From Opitutaceae bacterium (GTDB taxonomy: Bacteria; Verrucomicrobiota; Verrucomicrobiia; Opitutales; Opitutaceae): a stretch of 8,327 nt of DNA. The position numbers and the translations under genes were made by a program. The notes beneath the pieces were generated by a model. The model had not been told where the DNA came from. It saw only the letters and a list, made by a program, of their open reading frames with translations, and did not search any database. Shown here in pieces: positions 1 to 6,364 of this stretch (the first letter of the stretch is position 1; each line of letters starts with the position of its first letter). Where the stretch lies: the NCBI GenBank assembly GCA_023265535.1, contig JAHFTI010000162.1:1-8327 (forward strand), read 5' to 3'.

Positions 1-1656
1 CGCCACCATGATGTCCTGCGTCGAGTTGTCGTTGGAGCCGTTCTCCGCCGACTTGCTGGGGCGGAACAGCAGGCGTCCATCGGGGCCGGCGTACAGGAAG
101 TCCTCGTAGAAGAGGGCAATTTCCTTGAGCAGCGGCACGGTCCTTTCGGCGAGGAAACGGCGGTCTCCCGTGTAGGCAAAGTGCTCCTGGAACCAGTGTG
201 CCAGCCAGCCAGCGCCCGGCGTCCAGTAGGAGCCGTGGAAGCGGTTGCTCCAATGGATGTTTTTGGCGTGCGTGGACTGGCGCGTGGGCGCCACGACTCC
301 GCGCGCCCCGAAGAGGCCCTTCGCATTCAGGCGCCAGTCGGGCAGGGATTGCTCGATGAGCTTGAAGTAGCCGTCCAGCAACTCGGGCGTGCCGCAGCTG
401 AAGTGGTGGGCAATGGCGAGTTGGAGGTTGGTGTTGGTCGTGTAATCGCCCGACCAGGCGGGCTGCCAGGTGCCGGTCCAGATGCCCTGCAGGTTAGGGG
501 GGCGGATGCCCGAGGCGCTGAGGATCACATAGCGCGAGCCGTCATAGATCTTCTCGAGGAGGGCGGGCGGGATCTCCTTGGTCGCGACACTGCGCGCCAG
601 GAGTGCGTCGGTGGTCTGGGTGCGCTCCTTCGCGCCTCCGAAATCCACCGTCACGCGACTGAAGAGATCCCCGTGCACTCGGGCATGCGGGGCCAGCAGG
701 GCGGCGTAGTCGCCCGGAAGGGCGTCGAGCTGCCTGCGCAGTTCCTGCGAGGAACCGGGCGCCAGCTTCCTCCGGGGCTCGATGCGGGCGATGACCAGGA
801 TCTCCTCCGCCCCGCGCACCGAGAGCAGGCGCTCACCCGGCTTCACGCTGCCGCCGCGCACGATCACACGCAGGGCCGCATCATAGCCGTCGTGGCCGTA
901 TTCAGGTGATGGATACTTGTAGGCGTTCTCCAGGCGCAGGCCGTCCGCGTCGACGCACAGTTGCGACTGGATGAGCACGTTGGCCGCGGCCTCGGGGGAG
1001 GCGGCGTCAAGCTGGTGGTCCTGGGTGTAGGCGCGCACGCGGGCGTCGCCCACGCCGGGGATGCGCAGGTCGGCATCCACCAGGGGCGCCTTCGGGCCCT
1101 CGCCGCGAAGCCGGAGGACAACGACGTTGTCCGGGCGGGAGACGAAAAGCTGCCGCTGAAACTCGCCGCGGTCGTCGCTCCAGCGCACGGACACCTCGCC
1201 GGTGGCGAAGTCCTCGGTGCGCAGGTAATCGCGCACGCTGCCCACGGGCTGGGTGAGCAGCTCGAGCTCGAGCCCGGGATGGAAGGGATCGGTGTTGAGG
1301 AGGCCGGTGTAGCCGAAGGGCTTGGCCTGCTCCATCCACCAGAGCATGGCCTTGTCATGTCCCTGCTCCCCGATGCGGCGGCGCAGTTCGGGCAGCTTGT
1401 CGCCGAGCTGGGGGACGACCGCCTTGTTGCCCAGCGGGAGGAAGAGCAGGGCGTGGTTCAAGGTGACGAGCTCGCGGCCCGGCGCGCCGTAGTAGATCGC
1501 GCCCTGGGTGCCGTTTCCGCTGAGGAAGCCTCGGTCCCATTGGCGTGCCATTTCCGTGCTGGCGGCCCCCCGCTCAGGCGATTGCAGGGGGGCGGCAAAG
1601 GCCGCTCCGACCAGGGAGCAGCAAAGGAGGAGCTGTGCGGGGATGAATTTTGACAT
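1..1656 (-). CDS. Secreted GH95-family glycosidase (alpha-L-fucosidase/galactosidase type), N-terminal 552 residues, C-terminus beyond window
   Basis: An uninterrupted reading frame runs from ATG at 1654-1656 off the left edge. The protein begins with a Sec-type signal peptide: Lys3, a hydrophobic core at about residues 8-19, and a likely cut after Ala-Phe-Ala at residue 21. Residues 47-72 (GNGTQGA ... LNHALLF) match the start of the GH95 N-terminal beta-sandwich, where the family has a GNG-x-x-GA and an LNE-type motif. The barrel part carries LQGIW (389-393) and an Asn-Thr-Asn pair, N408 and N410. These sit where GH95 enzymes keep two Asn that help activate the catalytic water. SAEN at 536-539 resembles the SPEN segment holding the likely general acid, here E538. 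The general base would lie beyond the window. Family members are usually about 750-850 residues and remove alpha-L-fucose or alpha-L-galactose from glycans. The exact substrate cannot be told. No strong ribosome binding site is visible; a weak GAGG lies 10 nt upstream. Confidence 0.85.
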   Translation of the reverse strand, partial: MSKFIPAQLLLCCSLVGAAFAAPLQSPERGAASTEMARQWDRGFLSGNGTQGAIYYGAPGRELVTLNHALLFLPLGNKAVVPQLGDKLPELRRRIGEQGHDKAMLWWMEQAKPFGYTGLLNTDPFHPGLELELLTQPVGSVRDYLRTEDFATGEVSVRWSDDRGEFQRQLFVSRPDNVVVLRLRGEGPKAPLVDADLRIPGVGDARVRAYTQDHQLDAASPEAAANVLIQSQLCVDADGLRLENAYKYPSPEYGHDGYDAALRVIVRGGSVKPGERLLSVRGAEEILVIARIEPRRKLAPGSSQELRRQLDALPGDYAALLAPHARVHGDLFSRVTVDFGGAKERTQTTDALLARSVATKEIPPALLEKIYDGSRYVILSASGIRPPNLQGIWTGTWQPAWSGDYTTNTNLQLAIAHHFSCGTPELLDGYFKLIEQSLPDWRLNAKGLFGARGVVAPTRQSTHAKNIHWSNRFHGSYWTPGAGWLAHWFQEHFAYTGDRRFLAERTVPLLKEIALFYEDFLYAGPDGRLLFRPSKSAENGSNDNSTQDIMVA

Positions 1657-1717
1657 GGGGTGGGGGCCTCGTGCTTGAGAAGGGGGCGCTGGCATGACGC
1701 GCAAATAGTGGCGGAGG

Positions 1718-1737
1718 TTGCGGCAAATATTGCGGCA
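1718..1737. repeat. 8-bp direct repeat upstream of the GH95 gene (possible operator)
   Basis: TTGCGGCA occurs twice (1718-1725 and 1730-1737) with AATA between them, giving a 12-bp period. It lies about 60-80 bp before the GH95 start codon, in the 104-bp gap after the upstream gene. Paired direct half-sites are typical of activators that bind as tandem dimers, but no regulator can be named and no clear -35/-10 pair was found nearby. Confidence 0.4.
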
Positions 1738-1760
1738 CGGGGGCTTTGGCCTCGCAATGT

Positions 1761-2909
1761 TCAGTGCTGCAGGGCCGTCCAAGCCTGGTAGCCTCCTGCG
1801 AGGCTCGTCGGCCGCCTGAAGCCATGCCTGTTCTCCAGCAGGGGCAGCGCCCTCAGGCTACGCACGCCCCCGGCGCAGAACACCACCGTGGGCGCCAGGG
1901 GATCAAGCCCCGCCAGCAGGGGCCCTGCCTCGGCAGTGCCAAGGACTCCCAGGGGAACATGCACGGAGCCTGCCAGGGTGCCCTCCGCCCGTTCCCAGGC
2001 CTCGCGCACGTCGACCAGCTGCGGGGCCGGGCCCGCTGCCAGCAGGGCGCGCAGCTCCCCGACGCGGATCTCGCGCGGCCCACCGGCGGCGGCGCCGGCC
2101 TGTGCGGGCGAAGGTGTAGTGCGTTCCTGGATACGGCACGCCGCGGGCTCGTCCGCTCCCAGCTCGCGCAGCGCCAGGTTGGCCGGCACGGCGCGGAGCC
2201 GCATGATGCGCGTCTCCATCGTCAGGGCGTTCCACAGCAGGATCCGACCCGAGAGGGGCGTGCCGATGCCGGTGAGCAGCTTGATCACCTCCGCAGCCTG
2301 CGCCGTCCCGATCAGCCCCGGCAACACCCCCAGGACGCCCGCCTCGGCGCAATTGGGCACGGCGTCGGCGGCGGGAGGCGCGGGGAACAGGCAGCGGTAG
2401 CTGGGCCCGCCCCTCCAGTTGAAGACGGAGAGCTGCCCCTCGAAGGCGTGAATCGCGCCGTAAACGAAGGGCTTGCCGGCGATGACGCAGGCGTCGTTCA
2501 CGAGGTAGCGCGTGGCGAAGTTGTCGGTGCCGTCGAGCACCACGTCGCAGTCGGCCACGCGGGCGAGCGCGTTGGCGCGCGTCAGCCGCTCCGCATGCGG
2601 CTCGACGCTGATCAGCGGGTTCAGCGCGAGCAGCCTGTCCGCCGCCGCCTCCGCCTTGGGCCTCCCCGCATCGGCCGCGGTGTAGAGGACCTGTCGTTGA
2701 AGATTGGATACCTCCACCCGGTCGTCGTCCATGACGACCAGGCGCCCCACGCCCGCCGCTGCCAGGTAGAGCAGGGCGGGACAGCCCAGCCCGCCGGCAC
2801 CGATCACGAGGACCGTCGAGGCCTTCAGGCGTTCCTGCGCCGCGGGGCCGAAGCCGCGCAGGCTGAGGTGACGGCGGTAACGCTGGATTTCCTCGGGGAG
2901 AAGGCTCAT
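1761..2909 (-). CDS. moeB: E1-like adenylyltransferase (MoeB/ThiF family) fused to C-terminal rhodanese domain
   Basis: This 382-residue protein has the MoeB/MOCS3/MoeZ layout. An N-terminal ThiF-fold adenylation domain (about 1-245) is followed by a linker rich in Ala/Pro and a rhodanese domain (about 278-382). The nucleotide loop GAGGLGCP is at 37-44, with SNLQRQ at 68-73, K85 and D129. The cysteine in PNCAEAG (C187) matches the conserved family cysteine. The rhodanese active loop CAGGVR starts at C345. Such proteins adenylate the C-terminal glycine of ThiS or MoaD and pass persulfide sulfur to it, for thiamine or molybdopterin synthesis in the cytoplasm. Two oddities: the zinc motif CYRC is SYRC here (170-173), and the later Cys-x-x-Cys is missing around 241-250. 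The small carrier gene lies upstream on the same strand but behind a terminator. The start ATG at 2907-2909 has no Shine-Dalgarno. MoeB versus ThiF role cannot be decided, so the symbol is tentative. Confidence 0.88.
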   Translation of the reverse strand: MSLLPEEIQRYRRHLSLRGFGPAAQERLKASTVLVIGAGGLGCPALLYLAAAGVGRLVVMDDDRVEVSNLQRQVLYTAADAGRPKAEAAADRLLALNPLISVEPHAERLTRANALARVADCDVVLDGTDNFATRYLVNDACVIAGKPFVYGAIHAFEGQLSVFNWRGGPSYRCLFPAPPAADAVPNCAEAGVLGVLPGLIGTAQAAEVIKLLTGIGTPLSGRILLWNALTMETRIMRLRAVPANLALRELGADEPAACRIQERTTPSPAQAGAAAGGPREIRVGELRALLAAGPAPQLVDVREAWERAEGTLAGSVHVPLGVLGTAEAGPLLAGLDPLAPTVVFCAGGVRSLRALPLLENRHGFRRPTSLAGGYQAWTALQH

Positions 2910-2953
2910 GGGCGTGCCGGATGCTGGGAGGGCCTGTCCTTGGCAGGCGACAC

Positions 2954-2982
2954 AAAAAAAAGGCGCCCGATCAGGGGCGCCT
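2954..2982 (-). terminator. Intrinsic terminator between carrier gene and E1-rhodanese gene
   Basis: On the minus strand a perfect 8-bp stem (AGGCGCCC pairing with GGGCGCCT, 2961-2968 with 2975-2982) with a 6-nt loop is followed by a run of T (2954-2960). It begins 56 bp after the stop of the carrier gene and ends 45 bp before the E1-rhodanese start. It should stop most transcripts leaving the carrier gene. Confidence 0.88.
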
Positions 2983-3037
2983 GTGGGGCGTGACGCAGGC
3001 TGCGTCCGCCGGAAGTGGGGTGGGGGCAGGAACTGGC

Positions 3038-3259
3038 TCAGCGGCCGGCCTCGATCACCATGAGGTGGTCGTCGGGGCAGAGATGCTGGTCGGCCCAGTC
3101 CGCGCTGCGGACCATGACACCGTTCAGGGCAACGGACACCTTCTTGCCATCGGCATGCGACAGCTCGCGCAGGACACTCAGGAGCGTGGCGTTGCTGGGC
3201 ACGGTGCGAGGTTCTTCATTGATGTGGATGGGCAGACGATCGGGGGAGGACATGTTCAT
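3038..3259 (-). CDS. ThiS/MoaD-like beta-grasp sulfur-carrier homologue lacking the terminal Gly-Gly
   Basis: A 73-residue protein with the pattern of ThiS: a beta strand IHINEEPRTV (11-20), TLLSVLREL (25-33), then VSVALNGVMV (41-50), a Trp (W55) and a final PDDHLMVIE segment (62-70). ThiS proteins are normally about 65-70 residues and end in Gly-Gly, which is adenylated and thiocarboxylated for thiazole synthesis. This one ends Glu-Ala-Gly-Arg. Compared with E. coli ThiS the tail after the final strand is about two residues short. The last codons are GGC CGC TGA. Neither alternative frame across this spot supplies a Gly-Gly end, so a simple frameshift does not explain it. An E1-like partner gene lies downstream on the same strand, behind a terminator. 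Two start codons exist (3259 and 3253), neither with a Shine-Dalgarno; I chose the first. It may be an inactive or altered carrier. The family call is fairly sure; the role is not. Confidence 0.8.
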   Translation of the reverse strand: MNMSSPDRLPIHINEEPRTVPSNATLLSVLRELSHADGKKVSVALNGVMVRSADWADQHLCPDDHLMVIEAGR

Positions 3260-3280
3260 GGGGGGGCGTGTTACGGGATA

Positions 3281-3311
3281 CCTAATGGGTAGTATGGGTA
3301 TTCCTAATGGG
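3281..3311. repeat. 9-bp direct repeats around the putative carrier-gene promoter
   Basis: CCTAATGGG occurs at 3281-3289 and again at 3303-3311, exactly 22 bp apart, about two helical turns. Flanking AT bases are also shared. One copy falls in the spacer of the putative promoter and the other just past its -10 box. This is where a repressor would bind side by side. No regulator is known for it here. Confidence 0.45.
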
Positions 3312-3318
3312 GTAGCAA
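3291..3318 (-). promoter_or_regulatory. Putative sigma70-type promoter of the ThiS-like gene
   Basis: On the minus strand TTGCTA (3313-3318, -35, 4 of 6 matches) and CATACT (3291-3296, -10, 4 of 6) are separated by 16 bp. A start about 7 bp beyond the -10 box would give a 5' leader of roughly 25 nt. The match is weak, and the support comes mainly from its position and the two repeats framing it. No TPP-riboswitch-like core is visible in this leader. Confidence 0.3.
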
Positions 3319-3444
3319 GACATGCGCTACGCTTGCAAGGCGCGGCGCGGGCGACGACTGAAGCAGTACGGGGATTTAATACGGATAGATTCCAATATAA
3401 GCGGATCGTTCAATTTTCGTTCCCGCCCCCTCCCGTCCGGGCAC

Positions 3445-3476
3445 AAAAAAGCGGGGCGGCCGTGGGGCCGCCCCGC
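3445..3476 (-). terminator. Intrinsic terminator of the sucCD operon
   Basis: A perfect 10-bp GC-rich stem (3451-3460 with 3467-3476, GCGGGGCGGC pairing with GCCGCCCCGC) with a 6-nt loop is followed on the minus strand by six T (3445-3450). It starts about 32 bp after the sucD stop codon, so it closes the operon and insulates the carrier gene. The remaining stretch to 3319 is comparatively AT-rich and holds no gene that I can support. Confidence 0.93.
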
Positions 3477-3508
3477 CTGGGGAAACAGTGCCTGTGCGGG
3501 CTGCGTGC

Positions 3509-4432
3509 TCAGGTGAGCTGCACGCCGCGGACCTGGGCGAGGCGGATGAGCGCGTCGGCCATGTCGGAGGGCGTGGCTGCGACCTCGATGCCGCACTCCT
3601 TGAAGACGGCGATCTTGGCGGCGGCAGTGTCCTCGGCGCCGCCGACGATGGCGCCGGCGTGGCCCATGCGGCGACCTGCGGGGGCGGTGGCACCGGCGAT
3701 GAAGCCGGCGACGGGCTTGTTGCAGTTGGCCTTGATCCAGCGGGCGGCCTCGACCTCGGCGGTGCCGCCGATCTCACCGATCATGATGAAGCCGACGGTG
3801 TCGGGGTCGGCGGCGAAGAGCTTGATGACATCGAGGTGCGAGGTGCCGTTGACCGGGTCGCCACCGATGCCGACGCAGGTCGTCTGGCCGATGTTGCGGC
3901 AGGTCAGCTGCCAGACCGCCTCGTAGGTGAGGGTGCCGGAGCGGGAGACCACGCCGACCTTGCCCTTCTTGTGAATGTAGCCGGGGGCGATGCCGATGCG
4001 GCAGCCGCCGTGGGACTTCGGGCCGGAGCCCGGGGTCACGATTCCGGGGCAGTTCGGGCCGACCAGGCGGGTCTTGCGGCCGCCCATGGCGCGCTTCACG
4101 CGGACCATGTCACGGATCGGAATGCCCTCGGTGATGGCGACGGCGAGATCGAGGTTGGCGTCGATGCTCTCGAGGATGGCGTCGGCCGCGAACGGAGGCG
4201 GAACGAAGATGGTGGAGACGGTGGCGCCGGTTTCGCGGGCGGCATCGGCGACGGTGTTGAAGATCGGAACCTTCTTGCCGCCGTGCTCGAAGAATTGACC
4301 GCCCTTGCCGGGGGTCACGCCGGCCACGACTTGCGTGCCGTAGTCGATGGAGAGCTTCGCGTGGCGACCGCCGAAGTCGCCGGTGATGCCCTGGATGAGG
4401 ATCTTGGTGTTTTCGTTGACGAGAATGGCCAT
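3509..4432 (-). CDS. sucD: Succinyl-CoA synthetase (ADP- or GDP-forming), alpha subunit
   Basis: The alpha subunit binds CoA and carries the phosphohistidine that passes phosphate between succinyl-phosphate and the nucleotide held by SucC. The CoA-binding Rossmann domain begins ILIQGITGDFGG (11-22). VTPGKGG is at 39-45, GPNCPG at 125-130, SRSGTLTYEA at 163-172, GIGGDP at 188-193, and the active His is H257 in GRRMGHAGA (253-261). At 307 residues it is longer than E. coli SucD (289). Part of the difference is an insert of about seven residues, SGPKSHGG at 136-143, where most homologues read PGECKIG. In the CoA loop Phe20 replaces the usual Gln. The gene follows sucC by 43 bp and is surely co-transcribed. 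No Shine-Dalgarno is seen before the ATG. The start is supported by alignment of MAILVNENTKILIQG with the family N-terminus. Confidence 0.97.
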   Translation of the reverse strand: MAILVNENTKILIQGITGDFGGRHAKLSIDYGTQVVAGVTPGKGGQFFEHGGKKVPIFNTVADAARETGATVSTIFVPPPFAADAILESIDANLDLAVAITEGIPIRDMVRVKRAMGGRKTRLVGPNCPGIVTPGSGPKSHGGCRIGIAPGYIHKKGKVGVVSRSGTLTYEAVWQLTCRNIGQTTCVGIGGDPVNGTSHLDVIKLFAADPDTVGFIMIGEIGGTAEVEAARWIKANCNKPVAGFIAGATAPAGRRMGHAGAIVGGAEDTAAAKIAVFKECGIEVAATPSDMADALIRLAQVRGVQLT

Positions 4433-4475
4433 GGTGGGAGTCGTTTGATGGTTGTTTGTGTTACCTTGGCCGTAT

Positions 4476-5663
4476 TCAGGCTGCGGATACCAGTTTCACG
4501 ATCTTCTGGGCTGCGTCGGCCATCGTGTCGCCCGAGACGAGCTTGAGGCCGGAGCTGTTGAGGGTGGTCTTGCCGGCCTCGACGTTGTTGCCTTCGAGGC
4601 GCACGACGAGGGGCAGCTCAAGGCCGACTTCCTTGACGGCCTCCACGACGCCGGAGGCGATCACGTTGCAGTCCATGATGCCGCCGAAAATGTTCACGAG
4701 GATGCCCTTCACGTTCGGGTCACCGAGGATGATCTTGAACGCCGCCACGACCTGGTCCTTCGAGGCGCCGCCGCCGACGTCGAGGAAGTTGGCGGGCGTG
4801 CCGCCGAAGTGCTTGATGATGTCCATCGTGCTCATGGCCAGGCCGGCGCCGTTCACGAGGCAGGCGATGTTTCCGTCGAGGGCGATGTAGGAGAGGCCGT
4901 ACTTGGAGGCCTCGATCTCCTTGGAGTCCTCCTCATTGAGGTCGCGCAGGGCGACGATCTCGGAATGGCGGAAAAGGGCGTTGTCGTCGAAGCCGACCTT
5001 GGCGTCGAGGGCCATGACCTGGTCGTCCTTCGTGGTGATCAGCGGGTTGATCTCAACCATGGAGGCGTCGGTCTCCCAGAACATGGTGTAGAGGGCCTTG
5101 ATCAGCTTGGTGGCGTTCTTGGCCTCGGCGGGATTGAAGCCGAGCGCGAAGATGAGCTGGCGGACCTGGTAGTCGGCGAGGCCGATTGCCGGGTCGACGA
5201 GGACCTTGATGATCTTCTCGGGCGTGTTGTGTGCCACATCCTCGATGCTCATGCCGCCCTCGGTGGAGACCACGATGACGGGGCGGGAGGAGGCGCGATC
5301 GAGGAGAATGGAGAGGTAGTACTCCTTCTTGATGTCGCAGGCGGGGGTGAAATAGATCGTCTGCACCTTGCGGCCGGCTGCGCCGGTCTGGAGCGTGACC
5401 AGCGTGTTGCCGAGCATCTTCGTGGCCATTTCCCTGGCCTCGGCCTTGGTCTTGCAGACCTTGACGCCACCCTTGAACCCGTCGGTGAAGGTGCCCTTGC
5501 CACGGCCACCGGCGTGGATCTGGGACTTCACGACGACCGGGCCGTCAGGAAGTTTGGCGAGCGCGGCGTCGAAATCGGCGACGGAGGCGGCGGGGTAGCC
5601 CTTGGGAGAGGGCACTCCGAACTTTTCGAAAAGTGCGTGAGCTTGGTATTCGTGGATATTCAT
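4476..5663 (-). CDS. sucC: Succinyl-CoA synthetase, beta subunit
   Basis: This subunit has the ATP-grasp nucleotide site and with SucD converts succinyl-CoA, NDP and phosphate to succinate, NTP and CoA in the TCA cycle. The N-terminus MNIHEYQAHALF is the family signature. The ATP-grasp part shows VVVKSQIHAGGRGKG (43-57), STEGG (133-137), EINPL (204-208, Mg-site region) and D220. The C-terminal domain shows LDGNIACLVNGAGLAM (262-277), LDVGGGASK (294-302), VNIFGGI (323-329) and VVRLEGNN (353-360). Its 395 residues are slightly more than E. coli (388); a short insert follows GGRGK (about 57-63). It is the first gene of the sucC-sucD pair, with a weak promoter candidate just upstream and no Shine-Dalgarno. 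It stands back to back with the plus-strand regulator at 5846. Nucleotide preference (ATP or GTP) cannot be fixed by eye. Confidence 0.98.
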   Translation of the reverse strand: MNIHEYQAHALFEKFGVPSPKGYPAASVADFDAALAKLPDGPVVVKSQIHAGGRGKGTFTDGFKGGVKVCKTKAEAREMATKMLGNTLVTLQTGAAGRKVQTIYFTPACDIKKEYYLSILLDRASSRPVIVVSTEGGMSIEDVAHNTPEKIIKVLVDPAIGLADYQVRQLIFALGFNPAEAKNATKLIKALYTMFWETDASMVEINPLITTKDDQVMALDAKVGFDDNALFRHSEIVALRDLNEEDSKEIEASKYGLSYIALDGNIACLVNGAGLAMSTMDIIKHFGGTPANFLDVGGGASKDQVVAAFKIILGDPNVKGILVNIFGGIMDCNVIASGVVEAVKEVGLELPLVVRLEGNNVEAGKTTLNSSGLKLVSGDTMADAAQKIVKLVSAA

Positions 5664-5686
5664 AGTACAGGACTTGGAGTGGGTAT

Positions 5687-5716
5687 GTCATAATCGGATT
5701 TTCTGCGAAATGTTAA
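5687..5716 (-). promoter_or_regulatory. Putative sigma70-type promoter of sucCD
   Basis: Minus-strand TTAACA (5711-5716, 5 of 6 to the -35 consensus) is followed after 18 bp by TATGAC (5687-5692, 4 of 6 to -10). A transcript would start near 5680 and leave a leader of about 17-20 nt before the sucC ATG. No terminator or riboswitch fold is apparent between it and sucC. Confidence 0.4.
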
Positions 5717-5824
5717 AATGCGTCCTCCGCAATCATTAGCAGGAATTCAGATGTTTGTGTCGGCATGTCATTATTGCGGCGTGAAAAGCGTGATCCGCCG
5801 ATGGAATGTTGCCTTTTCCGTGGC

Positions 5825-5839
5825 GTCTGACAGTCAGAC
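5825..5839. promoter_or_regulatory. Perfect 15-bp palindrome, probable operator of the divergent regulator
   Basis: GTCTGAC-A-GTCAGAC has two 7-bp arms that are exact inverse complements around one central base. It ends 6 bp before the ATG of the helix-turn-helix gene, where a ribosome binding site would sit; no Shine-Dalgarno is present there. The form fits a homodimeric HTH protein repressing its own gene. As RNA it could also form only a very tight stem, so a DNA role is more likely. Confidence 0.55.
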
Positions 5840-5845
5840 TTCACA

Positions 5846-6340
5846 ATGCAGTCGCACGAAGTCATGAGGGAGGTGCTCAAGGAAGTGCCCGCCAAACGAA
5901 TCGCCTCCGAGATGGGGCTGTCGCTTTCACTCGTCTACAAGTGGGCGGAGCCGACCGAGGACGAGACCGGCAGCGGCGCAAGCAACCCCCTCGACCGCGT
6001 GGGCCAGCTCATCCGCATCACCTCCAACCCGCGCATCGCGCAATGGGTCTGTGAGCGCGCCGACGGCTTTTTTATCCGCAATCCCCATTCCATCGCTGCC
6101 GACGGTCACCTGATCCCGATCACGAATGACATCGTGCAAGAGTTTGCAGACATGCTGGCCACGATTGCCCAGGCCGCCGGGGACAACGCCATCAGCACCG
6201 AGGAGGCCCGCAAGATCCGTCGCCGCTGGGAGGAACTCAAGAGCGTGACCGAGGGTTTCGTTCATGCCGCCGAGGCGGGCAAATTCCCTCCGCCCATGCC
6301 GCCGGAGAAGGACCCCAGGAAATCCCCGGCCAAGACCTGA
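5846..6340 (+). CDS. Phage regulatory CII-like helix-turn-helix DNA-binding protein
   Basis: A 164-residue soluble protein without signal peptide or membrane segment. The N-terminus holds a helix-turn-helix, VPAKRIASEMGLSLSLVYKW (about 14-33), followed by a polar linker and a segment NPLDRVGQLIRITSNPRIAQWVCERADGFF (about 47-76). This order, HTH then a helical block about nutrient-free 'conflict' residues W and C, resembles the phage regulatory protein CII-like family (PF06892-type) by memory only. The rest, about 95-140, is predicted to be charged helix (EEARKIRRRWEELK) and the tail is rich in Pro and Lys. It likely binds DNA as a dimer or higher oligomer. It is the only plus-strand gene here, divergent from sucC across a 182-bp gap with a 15-bp palindrome next to its start. 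No other phage genes are nearby, so it is probably a resident regulator. Targets are unknown; own promoter and sucCD are candidates. The coding frame is well supported, the family less so. Confidence 0.72.
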   Translation: MQSHEVMREVLKEVPAKRIASEMGLSLSLVYKWAEPTEDETGSGASNPLDRVGQLIRITSNPRIAQWVCERADGFFIRNPHSIAADGHLIPITNDIVQEFADMLATIAQAAGDNAISTEEARKIRRRWEELKSVTEGFVHAAEAGKFPPPMPPEKDPRKSPAKT

Positions 6341-6364
6341 CCTGCTCCTGGTCTGGCCCAGCCC

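Noticed and set aside
181..1653. Plus-strand open frames at 181-909 and 961-1653
   Set aside because: Both are antisense to the GH95 gene, whose frame stays open for 552 codons with family motifs.
1746..2993. Long plus-strand open frame opposite the E1-rhodanese gene
   Set aside because: It lies antisense to a gene with clear family motifs and its own translation is Arg/Gly/Ala-rich without any recognisable domain; it comes from high GC.
3260..3444. TPP riboswitch before the ThiS-like gene
   Set aside because: I looked for the conserved CTGAGA and ACCTGATC-type cores on the minus strand and found none.
3488..4546. Long plus-strand open frame opposite sucD
   Set aside because: Antisense to a certain gene; low-complexity translation with no motif.
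4452..5693. Plus-strand 413-residue open frame opposite sucC
   Set aside because: Mirror of the sucC codon pattern; sucC is beyond doubt and no domain is visible here.
5746..5774. Plus-strand promoter TTCAGA / CATTAT for the regulator
   Set aside because: Spacing of 17 bp is right but both boxes match only 4 of 6; too weak to list as a feature.
5713..5895. 60-residue minus-strand open frame overlapping the regulator start
   Set aside because: It overlaps the palindrome and the regulator's first codons, has no domain, and runs through the sucC promoter candidate.
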